Numbered from the stretch's first letter, positions 28,564-38,084 are shown. The stretch: 64,000 nt of DNA from Saccharomonospora azurea NA-128 (GCF_000231055.2 NZ_CM001466.1:4211238-4275237), one strand, 5' to 3'. The notes: generated by a model from the sequence alone, not told the origin. Numbers and translations: made by a program.

Positions 28564-30168
28564 TCAGTGCGAGGACGCCTTCTCGGCGCCCGCGCCGGTG
28601 AGGGCCCGTACCTCCATCTCCTTGTGCTTGGAGTCCAGGTGCTCCTTCGACAGCATGGTGCCGAGCCAGCCGAGGAAGAACGACACGGGGATCGAGACCA
28701 GGCCCGGGTTCTGCAGCGGGAACCAGCTGAAGTCCGCGCCGGTGATCATCGAGCTCTCGGTGCCCGACACGGCCGGGGAGAACACGATGAGCACGAGGGT
28801 CACCGTGAGTCCACCGTAGATCGACCACAGCGCACCCGAGGTGTTGAACCGCTTCCAGAACAGCGAGTACAGGATCGTCGGCAGGTTCGCCGAGGCCGCG
28901 ACGGCGAACGCGAGCGCCACGAGGAACGCCACGTTCTGGTCCTTGGCCAGGATGCCGCCGAGGATGGCCACAGCGCCGATGACGCACGCCGTGATCCGGG
29001 CGACCTTCACCTCGGAGGTCTTGTTGTCGACCTTGCCCCGCTTGATGACGTTGGCGTACACGTCGTGGGCGAACGACGCCGACGCCGTGATCGTCAGACC
29101 GGCGACCACCGCCAGGATCGTCGCGAACGCCACCGCCGCGATGAAGCCCAGCAACAGCGGGCCTCCGAGTGCCTCCGCCAGCAGTGGCGCCGCCGAGTTC
29201 TCCCCGCCCGGTGCGTCCTTGATCGTGTCCGGGCCCACGATGGCGGCCGCGCCGTAGCCCAGCACCAGCGTGAACAGGTAGAACAGGCCGATGAGGACGA
29301 TGGCCCAGACGACCGACTTACGGGCGTCCTTCGCCGTCGGCACGGTGTAGAACCGCATGAGCACGTGCGGCAGGCCCGCCGTGCCCAGCACGAGCGCGAT
29401 ACCGAGCGACAGGAAGTCCAACTTGGACGTGTCACTGGCGCCGTACTTCGCGCCCGGGTTCAACACGGAGTCGCCGTCCGGCGCGCGTTCGGCGGCCGAG
29501 CCCATCAGCTCGGAGAGGTTGAGTCCGAAGCGGCCGAGTACCCAGATGGTCATGGCGAATGTGCCCGCGATGAGCAGGGCGGCCTTGATGATCTGGACCC
29601 AGGTGGTGCCCTTCATGCCGCCGACGAGCACGTACACGATCATGACGATGCCGACGATGGCGATGACCACGGCCTGGCCGAGGTCGCCCTCGATGCCCAG
29701 CAGCAACGACACGAGCGCGCCCGCACCGGCCATCTGCGCCAGCAGGTAGAAGAACGAGACCGCCATGGTGGACGTCGCCGCCGCGGCCCGCACCGGCTTC
29801 TGCCGCATGCGGAACGCCAGCACGTCGCCCATCGTGAACTTGCCCGTGTTGCGCAGCAGCTCGGCCACGAGCAGCAGGGCGACGAGCCAGGCGACGAGGA
29901 ACCCGATGGAGTACAGGAACCCGTCGTACCCGTACACCGCGATGGCGCCCGCGATACCCAGGAACGACGCCGCCGACAGGTAGTCGCCCGCGATGGCGGT
30001 GCCGTTCTGCGGTCCCGTGAACGCGCGGCCCGCCGCGTAGTAGTCGGAGGCCGTCTTCGTGTTGCGCGACGCGCGGAACACCACGATGAGGGTGCCGATG
30101 ACGAACAGGCCGAAGATCGTGATGTTGAGGACCGGGTTGTTGCCTTCGATGCTCTGGGCGAGGGTCAT
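28564..30168 (-). CDS. Cation/acetate symporter, sodium:solute symporter family (ActP-like)
   Basis: A 534-residue membrane protein with about 13 transmembrane helices. Family motifs include DYYAAGRAFTGPQNGTAIAGDYLSAASFLG near the N-terminus, VLVGGMKGTTWVQIIKA, and GTAGLPHVLMRFYTV. It is closest in pattern to the acetate permease ActP, importing short-chain monocarboxylates with sodium or protons. ATG at 30168 has a GGGGAGGA just upstream and overlaps the stop of the DUF485 gene (ATGA), the typical yjcH-actP pairing. A second, divergent paralogue lies immediately upstream on the same strand. Confidence 0.9.
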   Translation of the reverse strand: MTLAQSIEGNNPVLNITIFGLFVIGTLIVVFRASRNTKTASDYYAAGRAFTGPQNGTAIAGDYLSAASFLGIAGAIAVYGYDGFLYSIGFLVAWLVALLLVAELLRNTGKFTMGDVLAFRMRQKPVRAAAATSTMAVSFFYLLAQMAGAGALVSLLLGIEGDLGQAVVIAIVGIVMIVYVLVGGMKGTTWVQIIKAALLIAGTFAMTIWVLGRFGLNLSELMGSAAERAPDGDSVLNPGAKYGASDTSKLDFLSLGIALVLGTAGLPHVLMRFYTVPTAKDARKSVVWAIVLIGLFYLFTLVLGYGAAAIVGPDTIKDAPGGENSAAPLLAEALGGPLLLGFIAAVAFATILAVVAGLTITASASFAHDVYANVIKRGKVDNKTSEVKVARITACVIGAVAILGGILAKDQNVAFLVALAFAVAASANLPTILYSLFWKRFNTSGALWSIYGGLTVTLVLIVFSPAVSGTESSMITGADFSWFPLQNPGLVSIPVSFFLGWLGTMLSKEHLDSKHKEMEVRALTGAGAEKASSH

Positions 30169-30509
30169 GCGTCCTCCCCTTCCACGTCCTGCCTGATGCG
30201 GTCGGCGATCGGGTCGAGCTTGCGGTTGGCGTAGCGCACGTACAGGGCCGTGATGGCGAACGTCGATACGAACTGCAGCAGGCCGAGGACCAGTCCGACG
30301 TTGATGTTGCCGACGAGCTTGATCGACATGAAGTCGTGTGCGTAGTCCGCGAGCAGGACGTAGAGCAGGTACCAGACAAGGAACAACGCGGTCATGGGGA
30401 AGACGAACCGCCGCAGCCGTCGGCGGAGTCGCTGGAAGTCCTCGCTGGCGTGGACCTCTTCCCAGGACGGGGCCCCGGGCGGATGGGTCGAGGGCTCGGT
30501 GGCACTCAC
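30165..30509 (-). CDS. DUF485 membrane protein (YjcH-like) paired with symporter
   Basis: A 114-residue protein with two transmembrane helices. DUF485 features are SEDFQRLRRRLRRFVFPMTALFLVWYLLYVLLADYAHDFM and VGLVLGLLQFVSTFAITALYVRYANRKLDPIADRI. GTG at 30509 is preceded at 6 nt by a perfect AGGAGG; the longer frame ignores this signal. Such proteins are almost always encoded with an acetate-type symporter and may stabilise or modulate it, but this is not proven. Confidence 0.9.
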   Translation of the reverse strand: MSATEPSTHPPGAPSWEEVHASEDFQRLRRRLRRFVFPMTALFLVWYLLYVLLADYAHDFMSIKLVGNINVGLVLGLLQFVSTFAITALYVRYANRKLDPIADRIRQDVEGEDA

Positions 30510-30615
30510 TCCTGACCTCCTTGTCAGTGACACATGGGACACATCGCGACACAGCGCGGGACGGCGACTGTGCGTGGTGCGTCACAGTAAGGAGGGGACG
30601 GAGCGGACGAAATCG

Positions 30616-32391
30616 TCAGCGGACCAATCGGCGTGTGATGCGACGAACGGCTGACGAACGGCGCGCCGACCACGACGAGTGGCCTAGATCACGCGCGAGT
30701 GTCGACCGATCGGCGTACGGGAAGCGGCGATGTTCGTGGAGGTGCAGGCGCAGCATCGCGGCCGTGGACCACGATGGGGGCCTGCCGAACGACGACACGA
30801 CGACCATCGTGGCGAACGCGAGCGGGACCGACCACGGCGCGGGCTGGACCAGCAGGATCGACACCCAGCCGGGCACGGGCGGGTCGAGGATGCCCAGCGC
30901 GAACCCGCCGCAGGAGGCGAGCAGCCCGGCAGTCACCCCCGCCACCGCACCCGTGGCGGTGAGCCGGGACCACCAGATGCCGAGGACGAGCAGCGGGCAG
31001 AAGGTCGACGCCGCCACGGTGAAACCCCACGTGACCAGCGTGCTCGCGTCGAAGGAGAGGGCGGTCAGCGCCAGCGGCACCACGACGGCCCCGGCGCCCA
31101 CCACGGCGACGCGGAGCTGACGCAGCCCACCGGGCACGAGGTCGTGGGAGATCGCGCCGGACACGACGAGCATCAGACCGAGCGACGTCGCCAGGAAGGC
31201 GGCGAACGCCCCCGCGGTGAGCAGTCCGGTGAACACCCCACCGAGCGGGCCCGCGTTCACCTGGGCGGGCAACGCCACCACCGCGCTGTCGGTGGCGCCC
31301 GACAGGTAGAGGTGCGGCACGAGGACCCGACCGAGCATCCCGTAGATGCCGGGGAAGATGTAGAAGACGCCGAGCAGGGCCACGGTGAGTGCGGCGGTAC
31401 GGCGTGCCGCGCGGCCGTCGGGGCTCGTGTGGAACCGCATGATGACGTGCGGCAGCCCCATCGTGCCGAACATGGTCGCCACGAGCACGGCCCAGGTGGC
31501 GAGCAGCGGATGTCCCGTGTCTCCGAGGTCCAGCAGCGGCCGGGTCCAGTCGGGTCCGCCCGGGGCGGCCTCGCCCTCCGGCACGGGCGCGGCGCTGCCT
31601 TCGGCGAAGACCACCGTGGAGCCCGCGGGGACGTGCCAGTCGCCGGCGGGGACCGCCGACACGGCGCCGTCGGAGTCGACGACGCGCACGCCCTCGGGCA
31701 CGTCGAGGGTCGCGTCCACCCGGAAGGACACCGGCGTTCGCGTCTCGAAGTGGGTGAACTCGACCGGGTGCAGGGCCTCGTTCCGCACACCCGGACCGAC
31801 CTGGGTCAGCAGCCACACGGCGGGAACGATGAACAGCACGAGTTTGAGCACGAACTGGAACGCCTGGACGTAGGTCGCGGCGCGCATGCCGCCGAGCGCG
31901 AGCGTGGCGCTGACGGCCGCGCCCGAGAGGAGGACGCCGACCCAGTACGGCGTGTCGCTCACCACGCTGAGGACGAGCCCGGCCGTGCGGAACTGCGGAA
32001 CGAGGTAGAGGACGCCGATCACGAGCACGACCACGGCCGCGAGCTTGCGCAGCGCGGGGGAGCCCAGGCGAGCCTCGGCGAAGTCCGGCACCGTGAGCGC
32101 ACCCGAGCGGCGCATCGGCGCGGCGACGAGGGCGAGCATGGCGATGTAGCCCGCCGTGAATCCCACCGGATACCACAGCGCTCCCACTCCGTCGCGCACC
32201 ATGAGTCCGGCGACGCCGAGGAACGAGGCCGCCGACAGGTACTCGCCGGACACCGCGGCGGAGTTCAGCAGCGGGGACACGCGCCGCGAGGCCACGAGGA
32301 AGTCCGAGGTGGTCCGCATCGCGGCGACGCCGCGCAGACCGATGGCGAGCGTGATCAAAACGACCGGCGCCACGGCGAGCGCGACGATCAT
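30616..32391 (-). CDS. Second sodium:solute symporter with an enlarged hydrophilic loop
   Basis: A 591-residue membrane protein of the SSS family. SRRVSPLLNSAAVSGEYLSAASFLG, ALGGMRAATYVQAFQFVLKLVLF and GTMGLPHVIMRFHTSPDGRAARR align with its downstream paralogue. Between these (about residues 200-297) it carries a hydrophilic insertion of roughly 95 residues (ETRTPVSFRVDATLDVPEGV region, TVVFAEGSAAPVPEGEAAPGG), much larger than the paralogue's loop. The C-terminus has a basic, His-rich cytoplasmic tail. ATG at 32391 overlaps the preceding stop by 4 nt. The substrate is probably a carboxylate, by family and neighbouring sensor system. Confidence 0.87.
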   Translation of the reverse strand: MIVALAVAPVVLITLAIGLRGVAAMRTTSDFLVASRRVSPLLNSAAVSGEYLSAASFLGVAGLMVRDGVGALWYPVGFTAGYIAMLALVAAPMRRSGALTVPDFAEARLGSPALRKLAAVVVLVIGVLYLVPQFRTAGLVLSVVSDTPYWVGVLLSGAAVSATLALGGMRAATYVQAFQFVLKLVLFIVPAVWLLTQVGPGVRNEALHPVEFTHFETRTPVSFRVDATLDVPEGVRVVDSDGAVSAVPAGDWHVPAGSTVVFAEGSAAPVPEGEAAPGGPDWTRPLLDLGDTGHPLLATWAVLVATMFGTMGLPHVIMRFHTSPDGRAARRTAALTVALLGVFYIFPGIYGMLGRVLVPHLYLSGATDSAVVALPAQVNAGPLGGVFTGLLTAGAFAAFLATSLGLMLVVSGAISHDLVPGGLRQLRVAVVGAGAVVVPLALTALSFDASTLVTWGFTVAASTFCPLLVLGIWWSRLTATGAVAGVTAGLLASCGGFALGILDPPVPGWVSILLVQPAPWSVPLAFATMVVVSSFGRPPSWSTAAMLRLHLHEHRRFPYADRSTLARDLGHSSWSARRSSAVRRITRRLVR

Positions 32392-32786
32392 CGCCCGTCC
32401 TCGCCGCAGTCCTGCACCGGGGGAGCCGGCATGGAGTCGACGGAGTCCTCTTCGGCCTCGGCCCGCCGCAGGTGCCAGAACGCCAGTGCCGTCATGGCCG
32501 GGAACGGCAGCACCGCCACCGCGAGCCAGGACACCGGGACGTCGAAGAGGCGTACCCGGCCCAGGTCCGGCGCGAGAGCCAGGACGAGCGGCAGCCCGAA
32601 CACGAGGGTGAAGGCCGTCGTCAACGCGACGGCGGCGCGGCGCCGTTGCCGCTGGTAGAGCGCCACCGCGAAGGGGGCCTCCACCGGATCGAGCGTCGTC
32701 GGTCGCCACGGTCCCCGATACCGGCGGCGGGCGTGGGCGAGGCGGGTCTGCGGACTCGTCACCGCCACTCGACGCGAATGACTCAC
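32388..32786 (-). CDS. Small two-helix membrane protein (DUF485-like partner)
   Basis: A 132-residue protein with two transmembrane segments (VALTTAFTLVFGLPLVLALAP and WLAVAVLPFPAMTALAFW) flanked by a basic N-terminus and an acidic C-terminus. Sequence similarity to DUF485 is weak by eye, but size, topology and position before a sodium:solute symporter gene are the same as the yjcH-like gene nearby. GTG at 32786 overlaps the response-regulator stop (GTGA) and its own stop overlaps the symporter ATG. Confidence 0.75.
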   Translation of the reverse strand: MSHSRRVAVTSPQTRLAHARRRYRGPWRPTTLDPVEAPFAVALYQRQRRRAAVALTTAFTLVFGLPLVLALAPDLGRVRLFDVPVSWLAVAVLPFPAMTALAFWHLRRAEAEEDSVDSMPAPPVQDCGEDGR

Positions 32787-33577
32787 GGTGCCGAGCCCTC
32801 CGGGCGCAGCTCGCCGCGCTGGGCCGCGCGCAGCAGCCGTTCTCTCAGATTGCGCGCGTGCCTGCGGCTCACCGGCACGTCGCCGATGTCGGTGTGGGCG
32901 AGCAGCCCGCCCACCGAGTCGCTGCGCAGTTCCCGGACGGCGGCCAGCGCCACGAGGAACCCGCGGTGTGTGCGCACGAAGCCCGCGCCCGCCCAGTACT
33001 CCTCAAGCCGTGAGATCGGCATGCGCACGAGGTGCACGCCCGAGCGGGTGTGCAGCCGGACGTAGTCGCCGTGCGCCTCCACGAACCGCACGTCCTGCCT
33101 GCTCACGTACCGCGTGCGGCCGCCGGACTCCACGGGCAGCGCCGCGAGGGCGTCGGGCGTGGGCTGGTGCGGCGGAGGGGGAGTGGACTCGGCCGAGACC
33201 ATGCGGACGACCCGGGCGAGTGCGTCGGCCAGGCGTTCGGGTCGTACGGGTTTGAGCAGGTAGTCCACGGCACCGAGGCCGAACGCGGCCACGGCGTGCT
33301 CGTCGTAGGCGGTGACGAACACGATCACCGGTGGTTTCGCCAGCTTGGTCAGCAGGGAGGCGAACTCCAGCCCGTCGAGGCCCGGCATCGCGATGTCGAG
33401 GAACACCGCGTCGAACTCCTCCTGCTGCAGGCGCTTCAACGCGGCCACGGCGTCGCCGGCGGCGGCCACCTCCGCCACCTCGGGCGCGTCCCGCAGCATC
33501 CCGCACAGGTCGTCCAGCGCGGCGGGCACGTCGTCGACCGCCAGCACACGCAGGGTGGGGTTGGTCTCGGCGGTCAC
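32783..33577 (-). CDS. LytTR-family response regulator
   Basis: A 264-residue two-component regulator. The receiver domain (1-125) has acidic residues near LAVDDVP, phospho-acceptor Asp in AVFLDIAMPG, Thr/Ser in VTAYDE and Lys in LLKPVRPERL. After a linker the C-terminal LytTR DNA-binding domain (about 155-255) shows FVEAHGDYVRLHT, MPISRLEEYWAGAGFVRTHRGFLV. The GTG overlaps the kinase stop by 4 nt. By position it most likely controls the downstream symporter genes in response to an extracellular metabolite; that target is inferred. Confidence 0.92.
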   Translation of the reverse strand: MTAETNPTLRVLAVDDVPAALDDLCGMLRDAPEVAEVAAAGDAVAALKRLQQEEFDAVFLDIAMPGLDGLEFASLLTKLAKPPVIVFVTAYDEHAVAAFGLGAVDYLLKPVRPERLADALARVVRMVSAESTPPPPHQPTPDALAALPVESGGRTRYVSRQDVRFVEAHGDYVRLHTRSGVHLVRMPISRLEEYWAGAGFVRTHRGFLVALAAVRELRSDSVGGLLAHTDIGDVPVSRRHARNLRERLLRAAQRGELRPEGSAP

Positions 33578-34671
33578 GGCATCACTCCCGGCTGGAAACG
33601 TGGTACTCGCACGATCACCCGTGTGCCTTCACCCTTTCCGGTCTCCACGACGAGGCCGAACCACGGTCCGTACACGTTACGCAAGCGGCGATCGACGTTC
33701 GCCAGGCCCACGCTCTCCGATTCCCCTGCTCCGGCGAGCAGGCGCTCGGCCTTCCCGGGGTCCATCCCCACGCCGTCGTCCTCGACGCTGATCACGCAGT
33801 CCGTGCCCTCCGCCTCGCCGAGGACGGTGACGGTGCCCCCTTCAGGACGATGTTCGATGCCGTGCCGCACGGCGTTCTCGACCAGCGGTTGGAGCACCAG
33901 GTACGGGATCGCGACCGGCAGCACCTCGGGAGCCACCCGCACCTGCACGCGCAGCCGCTCGCCGAGTACGGCGCGCTGGAGCGCGAGGTAGGTCTCGATC
34001 GCGTGGAACTCGTCCGCGACGGTCGTGTACTCACCGTGGCGGGCGAGGCTGTAGCGGATGTAGTCGGCGAAGTCGAGCATCAGCTCGCGCGAGCGGTCCG
34101 GGTCCGGGCGCACCAACCCGGCGATGACGGTGAGGGCGTTGTAGACGAAGTGCGGTGAGATCTCGGCACGCAACGCGCGCAGTTCGGCGGCCGCCGCCTC
34201 CTCCGCCGACGCTTCCAGCCTGCCGCGTTCGAGTGCGGCCTCCCCGAGCCCGGCCACCTCACGCAGCGCGGCCATCCGGGCCGTTCCCGCGACGGCCAGG
34301 ACCCCGGCCAGTTCGTCGTGCACGATGAGCGGCAGCGCCACCACCTCGGCGCGACGGCACTGGTTCTCGGTGTGCAGCACCTCGTCGATCATCGCGGCGA
34401 CATCGACGTCGGACGGCATCGTGCCCACGACCACGAGGTGACCGGACAGGTCGGACAGTCCCACGGCGTCGGCGGCCAGCAGCCGGCGGATCCCGCGGGC
34501 TGCGGAACGGACCCGGGGACCGGAGAGTCCGTCGGCGAGGTCCTCGGCCACGTGCCGGGTCGTCTCCAGAACGGGACCGGGATCGCGCAGCCCGCGGGAA
34601 CGCAACGGCCAGCGGCTTCGGGACGAAATCCGGGCCGGTACGGACGCCGTCCGCCCTCCGGGCATCGACAT
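33574..34671 (-). CDS. LytS-type sensor histidine kinase with GAF-like domain
   Basis: A 365-residue kinase without transmembrane helices. Residues 40-150 resemble a GAF domain (AADAVGLSDLSGHLVVVG, VVALPLIVHDELAGVLAVAG). A short helix precedes the His_kinase (PF06580) box SPHFVYNALTVIAGLV with the phospho-His near residue 174. The ATPase part has NAVRHGI, VEDDGVGMD and ESVGLANVDRRLRNVYG. Being cytosolic, it should sense an intracellular or membrane-protein-borne signal. ATG at 34671 follows a close GGGAGG. A minus-strand TAGATT (34702-34707) is a reasonable -10. First gene of a four-gene operon with 4-nt overlaps throughout. Confidence 0.9.
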   Translation of the reverse strand: MSMPGGRTASVPARISSRSRWPLRSRGLRDPGPVLETTRHVAEDLADGLSGPRVRSAARGIRRLLAADAVGLSDLSGHLVVVGTMPSDVDVAAMIDEVLHTENQCRRAEVVALPLIVHDELAGVLAVAGTARMAALREVAGLGEAALERGRLEASAEEAAAAELRALRAEISPHFVYNALTVIAGLVRPDPDRSRELMLDFADYIRYSLARHGEYTTVADEFHAIETYLALQRAVLGERLRVQVRVAPEVLPVAIPYLVLQPLVENAVRHGIEHRPEGGTVTVLGEAEGTDCVISVEDDGVGMDPGKAERLLAGAGESESVGLANVDRRLRNVYGPWFGLVVETGKGEGTRVIVRVPRFQPGVMP

Positions 34672-35072
34672 GGGCCTCCCAGCTACGTCGGCGGTACGGG
34701 GAATCTAACGGCGGCCCGGCCTGCCCGGAAGGGGTGAGCGTCGACGAGCGCGCGGAGATCGCGGCGCACGCGGGTATCAGCGTGTTGCCGGGCCGAACGT
34801 GACGTTCGTCGCTGTGTGCGCGTGCGTGCCTCCCGATGGCCCTCGGTCGTCGTGGCCGGGAGTGCGCGGCTGAGGTTTCGGCCGGTCAGCGTCGCGGGCG
34901 GTGCGCTCGCCGTCGTCGTCCCGTCGGTGGTGGTGCGGAAAGCCCGGGCGGACGGGAAGCGGTGACCGGATGTCCGCCCGATCTCGGGGTCCGTGATGTC
35001 CGAAATTCGACAAGTAGAGTGACGGGCATTCTGGCCCTGCCCGTGCGTTCAGGAGGGGTTGACGACACCCGC
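34672..35072. other. Intergenic region between divergent kinase operon and nhaA
   Basis: About 400 bp with no supported gene. It should hold both promoters: minus-strand TAGATT at 34702-34707 for the kinase operon, and TAGAGT at 35015-35020 for nhaA. An AGGAGG at 35051-35056 is 16 nt from the nhaA ATG, too far to be an ordinary ribosome binding site for that codon. Confidence 0.35.
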
Positions 35073-36386
35073 ATGAGCACTACACCTCCCGCGAAGACCA
35101 AGCTGTTCGGCCGCTCGTCCTGGACCGAGTGGAAACGCGTGGCCGACATCCTGCGGCAGGAGACCGTCGGCGGGATGCTGCTGCTCGCCGGTGCGGTCAT
35201 CGCCTTGATCTGGGCGAACTCGCCCGCATCCGACGCGTACACGGCGGTCAGGGACTTCACGTTCGGGCCGGAGGCCCTGCACCTGAACCTGTCGGTGGGG
35301 CAGTGGGCGTCCGACGGGCTGCTCGCCATCTTCTTCTTCGTGGTGGGCGTCGAGCTGAAGCGGGAGTTCGTCGTCGGCGACCTGCGCGACCCGCGCAGGG
35401 CCGCCATCCCGATCGTGGCGGCGTTCGGCGGTGTCCTGCTGCCCGCCCTCATCTACGTGCTGGTGAACCTCGGCGACACGAGCGCGCTGCGCGGCTGGGC
35501 CATCCCGACGGCCACGGACATCGCCTTCGCGGTCGCGGTGCTGGCGGTCATCGGCCGGTTCCTGCCGTCGGCGTTGCGCATGTTCCTGCTCACGCTCGCG
35601 GTGGTCGACGACCTCATCGCCATCTGCATCATCGCGATCTTCTACACCGAGGAACTGGCCGCGGTGCCGCTGCTGCTGGCGCTGCTGCCGCTGGGGTTGT
35701 TCACACTGCTCGTGCAGCGCCGCGTGCGGTCGTGGTGGCTGCTGGTCCCGCTGGCCGTGACGGCCTGGGCGCTCGTGCACGCGTCGGGCATCCACGCCAC
35801 CGTCGCGGGCGTGCTGCTCGGCTTCACGGTGCCGGCCCTGACCCGCAAGGGCGAGGCCGTGTCGATGGCCGAGCACTTCGAACACCGCGTGCGGCCGCTC
35901 TCGGCGGGTGTCGCGGTGCCGATCTTCGCGTTGTTCGCGGCGGGTGTGGCCTTCGGCGGCCTCGACGGACTCGTCAACGCGCTCACCGAGCCGGTGGCGC
36001 TCGGCATCATGGCCGGCCTGCTCGTCGGCAAGGCCGTCGGCATCCTGGGCACCACGTACCTCATGAGCCGGTTCACGAAGGCCGAACTGGACAGCGACGT
36101 CGCGTGGATCGACGTGCTGGGCATCGCGATCCTCGCCGGCATCGGCTTCACCGTGTCCCTGCTGGTGGGCGAGCTGTCGTTCAGCGAGGGCGACGAACGC
36201 GGCGAGATCGTCAAGATCGCCGTGCTCTGCGGCTCGCTGCTGTCCGCGCTCGTCGCGACGGTCCTGCTGCGCTTCCGCAACCGGCACTACCGGAAGGTGC
36301 ACGAGAAGGAGACGAAGGACGCCGACGGCGACGGCGTCCCGGACATCTACCAGGGCCGGTCCTCCAGTGAGGACTCGCTCGACTAG
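35073..36386 (+). CDS. nhaA: Na+/H+ antiporter NhaA
   Basis: A 437-residue membrane antiporter that expels sodium in exchange for protons. It shows the family features: [20 protein letters not shown] in the first helix, [15 protein letters not shown], the assembly [16 protein letters not shown] and the ion-binding Asp pair in [13 protein letters not shown]. The C-terminus ends in a charged tail ([15 protein letters not shown]) with an EF-hand-like DADGDG pattern. ATG at 35073 gives the normal length; a GTG ten codons upstream at 35043 is possible. Stands alone on the plus strand. Confidence 0.94.
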   Translation: MSTTPPAKTKLFGRSSWTEWKRVADILRQETVGGMLLLAGAVIALIWANSPASDAYTAVRDFTFGPEALHLNLSVGQWASDGLLAIFFFVVGVELKREFVVGDLRDPRRAAIPIVAAFGGVLLPALIYVLVNLGDTSALRGWAIPTATDIAFAVAVLAVIGRFLPSALRMFLLTLAVVDDLIAICIIAIFYTEELAAVPLLLALLPLGLFTLLVQRRVRSWWLLVPLAVTAWALVHASGIHATVAGVLLGFTVPALTRKGEAVSMAEHFEHRVRPLSAGVAVPIFALFAAGVAFGGLDGLVNALTEPVALGIMAGLLVGKAVGILGTTYLMSRFTKAELDSDVAWIDVLGIAILAGIGFTVSLLVGELSFSEGDERGEIVKIAVLCGSLLSALVATVLLRFRNRHYRKVHEKETKDADGDGVPDIYQGRSSSEDSLD

Positions 36387-36446
36387 GTGTCCCACTTGCT
36401 CACCGGCCGTGCGGACCCGCACCACGAGCGGGTGCACTCGGTGGCC

Positions 36447-36452
36447 TAGACT
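36447..36452 (+). promoter_or_regulatory. Candidate -10 box for tig
   Basis: TAGACT lies about 80 nt upstream of the tig start codon. The -35 is poor. The same hexamer precedes valS in this window. Confidence 0.3.
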
Positions 36453-36533
36453 CGGACATCCGGTCCCTGCTTGGCCTGCGGTCGCTGGACCGGTTTACCG
36501 ATACCGACTCACAGTCCCGGCGAGGAGATAACG

Positions 36534-37976
36534 TTGAAGAGCACCGTCGAGCAGCTGAGCCCGACGCGCGTGAAGATCAATGTCGAGGTGCCGTTCGACG
36601 AGCTCAAACCGAACTTCGACCGCGCCTACCGGAAGATCGCTCAGCAGGTCCGGATTCCAGGCTTCCGTCCCGGCAAGGCCCCCGCTCGCGTCCTCGAGAG
36701 CCGCATCGGCCGGGCCCCGGTGCTCGACGAGGTCGTCAACGAGGCCATTCCCGCGAAGTACCTCGAAGCGGTGCGCAGCGGTGAGGTCCGCACACTCGGT
36801 CAGCCCGAGTTCGAGGTGACCAAGCTCGAGGACCGCGAGGTGCTGGAGTTCAGCGCCGAGGTGGACGTCCGCCCCGAGATCACGCTTCCCGACCTCGGCG
36901 ACATCACGGTCAGCGTGGACGACGTGGAGCTCGACGACGCGGAGGTCGACGAGCAGCTCGACCAGCTGCGCGCCCGCTTCGGCACGTTGGTCGGCGTCGA
37001 CCGGCCCGCCGAGAACGGCGACTTCGTCTCGATCGACCTGTCGGCCACCGTCGACGGCGAGGAGGTGCCCGACGCCTCCACCACCGGCCTGTCCTACGAG
37101 ATCGGTTCCGGTCAGCTCGTCGAGGGCATCGACGACGCCATCATCGGCGCGAACGAGGGCGAGACCAAGACCTTCACCACCAAGCTGGTGGCCGGCGAGC
37201 ACACCGGCAAGGACGCCGAGGTCACGGTCAAGGTCAACAGCATCAAGCAGCGCGAGCTGCCCGAGGCCGACGACGAGTTCGCCCAGCTCGCCAGCGAGTT
37301 CGACACGCTCGACGAGCTGAAGGCCGACCTGCGCGAGCGGCTGACGCGCATGAAGCGCGTCCAGCAGGGCGTGCAGGCGCGGGACAAGGTGCTCGACGTC
37401 CTCCTGGAGCGCGTCGACGTGCCGATCCCGGAGAAGGTCCTCGAATCGGAGATCTCGAACCGCAAGCACGACGCCATCCACCCGTTCGACCACGACGAGG
37501 AGGCCTTCAAGCGCTCGCTGGAGGCCCAGGGCGGCAACCCCGAGGAGTGGGAGAACGAGGTCCGCGAGGAAGCCGAGAAGTCGGTGCGCACGCAGCTGCT
37601 GCTCGACGCCCTCGCCGACGAGCGCGAGCTCTCGGTCAACGACTCCGAGCTCACCGAGCGCATCATCTACCAGGCGCAGCGCTTCGGCATGAACCCGGAC
37701 GAGTACGTGCGGCGGGCGCAGGAAGCCGGTCAGCTCGGTGCCATCTACGCCGACGTGCGGCGGGGCAAGGCGCTCGCCACCGTCGTGCGCGAGGTGACCG
37801 TCACCGACTCCTCCGGCGAGACGCTGGACCTGAGCGAGCTCTTCGGTACGGACGAGACCGAGGAGGCCGACCAGGCTGCGGGCTCGGCCGAGGGCGACGA
37901 GACTGCCACTGAAGGGTCGACTGAGGACAGTGCGTCGAAGGCCGGCGACGAGTCGGCGTCGACCTCCGACCGGTGA
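36534..37976 (+). CDS. tig: Trigger factor (ribosome-associated chaperone / prolyl isomerase)
   Basis: A 480-residue cytosolic chaperone that binds nascent chains at the ribosome exit. The N-terminal ribosome-binding domain has the signature VRIPGFRPGKAP near residue 43. The FKBP-type isomerase domain follows (GDFVSIDLSATVDGEEV, EIGSGQLVEGID), then the helical C-terminal arms. The last 35 residues form an acidic Ser/Thr/Glu tail usual in actinobacteria. The TTG at 36534 is supported by AGGAG 6 nt upstream. It precedes clpP1P2, as in mycobacteria, linking folding and degradation. Confidence 0.96.
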   Translation: MKSTVEQLSPTRVKINVEVPFDELKPNFDRAYRKIAQQVRIPGFRPGKAPARVLESRIGRAPVLDEVVNEAIPAKYLEAVRSGEVRTLGQPEFEVTKLEDREVLEFSAEVDVRPEITLPDLGDITVSVDDVELDDAEVDEQLDQLRARFGTLVGVDRPAENGDFVSIDLSATVDGEEVPDASTTGLSYEIGSGQLVEGIDDAIIGANEGETKTFTTKLVAGEHTGKDAEVTVKVNSIKQRELPEADDEFAQLASEFDTLDELKADLRERLTRMKRVQQGVQARDKVLDVLLERVDVPIPEKVLESEISNRKHDAIHPFDHDEEAFKRSLEAQGGNPEEWENEVREEAEKSVRTQLLLDALADERELSVNDSELTERIIYQAQRFGMNPDEYVRRAQEAGQLGAIYADVRRGKALATVVREVTVTDSSGETLDLSELFGTDETEEADQAAGSAEGDETATEGSTEDSASKAGDESASTSDR

Positions 37977-37996
37977 CCTTTTCTCATGCTCTGAGC

Positions 37997-38036
37997 GAAC
38001 TCGGGCGGTGTCAGGACTTCTGCGCCGCCCGAGTTC
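37997..38036 (+). terminator. Hairpin between tig and clpP1
   Basis: GAACTCGGGCGG (37997-38008) pairs perfectly with CCGCCCGAGTTC (38025-38036), 16-nt loop, followed by GTTA. Confidence 0.7.
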
Positions 38037-38084
38037 GTTAGGGTCGGTGACAAGATCTTCGAACTCCCGAAAAGGCAGGCAGAC

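Noticed and set aside
28391-28987. 198-residue minus-strand frame overlapping the sulfatase N-terminus and the ActP-like gene
   Set aside because: It lies in the wrong frame of the ActP-like gene and lacks any motif.
37977-38084. ClgR operator upstream of clpP1
   Set aside because: An AGCGAAC half-site at 37994-38000 is visible but the second half is missing and it lies in the terminator stem; not enough to call.
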